NCBI RefSeq assembly: GCF_002443255.2
Contig: NW_019211459.1
Coordinates: 2,495,751-2,559,750 of the forward strand
Source of the DNA: Varroa destructor
Lineage: Eukaryota > Arthropoda > Arachnida > Mesostigmata > Varroidae
DNA length: 64,000 bases
Reading direction: 5' to 3'
The notes below the pieces were generated by a model. The model was not told where the DNA came from. It saw only the letters and a program-made list of their open reading frames with translations, and did no database searches. The position numbers and the translations under genes are program-made. Below are positions 63,858 through 64,000 of this stretch, piece after piece. The number at the start of each line of letters is the position of its first letter. The stretch's first letter is position 1.

Positions 63858-64000
63858 ATGAGTACTGAAGCTATTCCACTTTCGCCGCTGGTCGCTTCGC
63901 ATAAGCGTGTTGGTCCTCCATTAGCTTATGGAGGGAAGATTGCTGGGACAGGTATCAGAGGCAAAGGTGGTGTTGTTTTAATCATCGCTAGGGTTACTAC
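63858..64000 (+). CDS. partial ORF divergent from the viral Rep relic, runs off the window
   Basis: An ATG four bases after the hairpin opens a frame of at least 47 codons with no stop before the window end; it is Gly-rich near the end (GGKIAGTGIRGKGG). Its position opposite Rep across the hairpin is where ambisense circo-like viruses place the second (capsid) gene, but the sequence lacks an Arg-rich start and I do not recognise it. Viral, host and chance origins all remain possible. Confidence 0.3.
   Translation, partial: MSTEAIPLSPLVASHKRVGPPLAYGGKIAGTGIRGKGGVVLIIARVT

Overview
The window is eukaryotic: split genes with GT-AG introns, long AT-rich spacers, many microsatellites and decayed transposon pieces. 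The gene families, compact introns and roughly 60% A+T suggest an arthropod. A mite or other chelicerate is my best guess, but no marker in the window proves it. No rRNA, functional tRNA, CRISPR array or bacterial-style operon was seen.

Region by region: (1) 1290-16420, plus strand, is almost all of MED13, the large CDK8-module subunit of Mediator, in 15 exons. Only the first roughly 20 codons lie upstream of the window. It carries a pure 37-residue glutamine tract. (2) 16421-22605 is microsatellite-rich spacer or 3' UTR. (3) 22606-27552, plus strand, is a 12-exon gene for a 557-residue coiled-coil protein that I cannot name. A polyadenylation signal lies 22 bases after its stop. (4) 27581-35939 is AT-rich spacer with old repeats. 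(5) 35940-50977, minus strand, is an M13 zinc metallopeptidase of the neprilysin/endothelin-converting-enzyme type. I rebuilt it from 18 exons (776 residues); all catalytic motifs are intact and only the initiator exon is missing. Its introns hold a decayed element (37.3-38.7 kb), an unexplained ORF and a tRNA-promoter-like site. (6) About 54.4-56.45 kb, plus strand, is a decayed non-LTR retrotransposon (zinc-knuckle Gag, then endonuclease), ending at a near-perfect hairpin. (7) 62.9-64.0 kb holds a broken Rep gene of a CRESS-DNA (circo-/cyclovirus-like) virus on the minus strand, a long hairpin beside its start, and a divergent ORF running off the window. This is an endogenous viral element and the most interesting item here.

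The three host genes show no shared pathway. MED13 is nuclear and transcriptional, the M13 enzyme is a membrane ectopeptidase, and the coiled-coil protein is unassigned. Exon boundaries were set by hand from reading frame, intron phase and GT/AG signals. They are internally consistent (every junction keeps frame) but not supported by transcripts.
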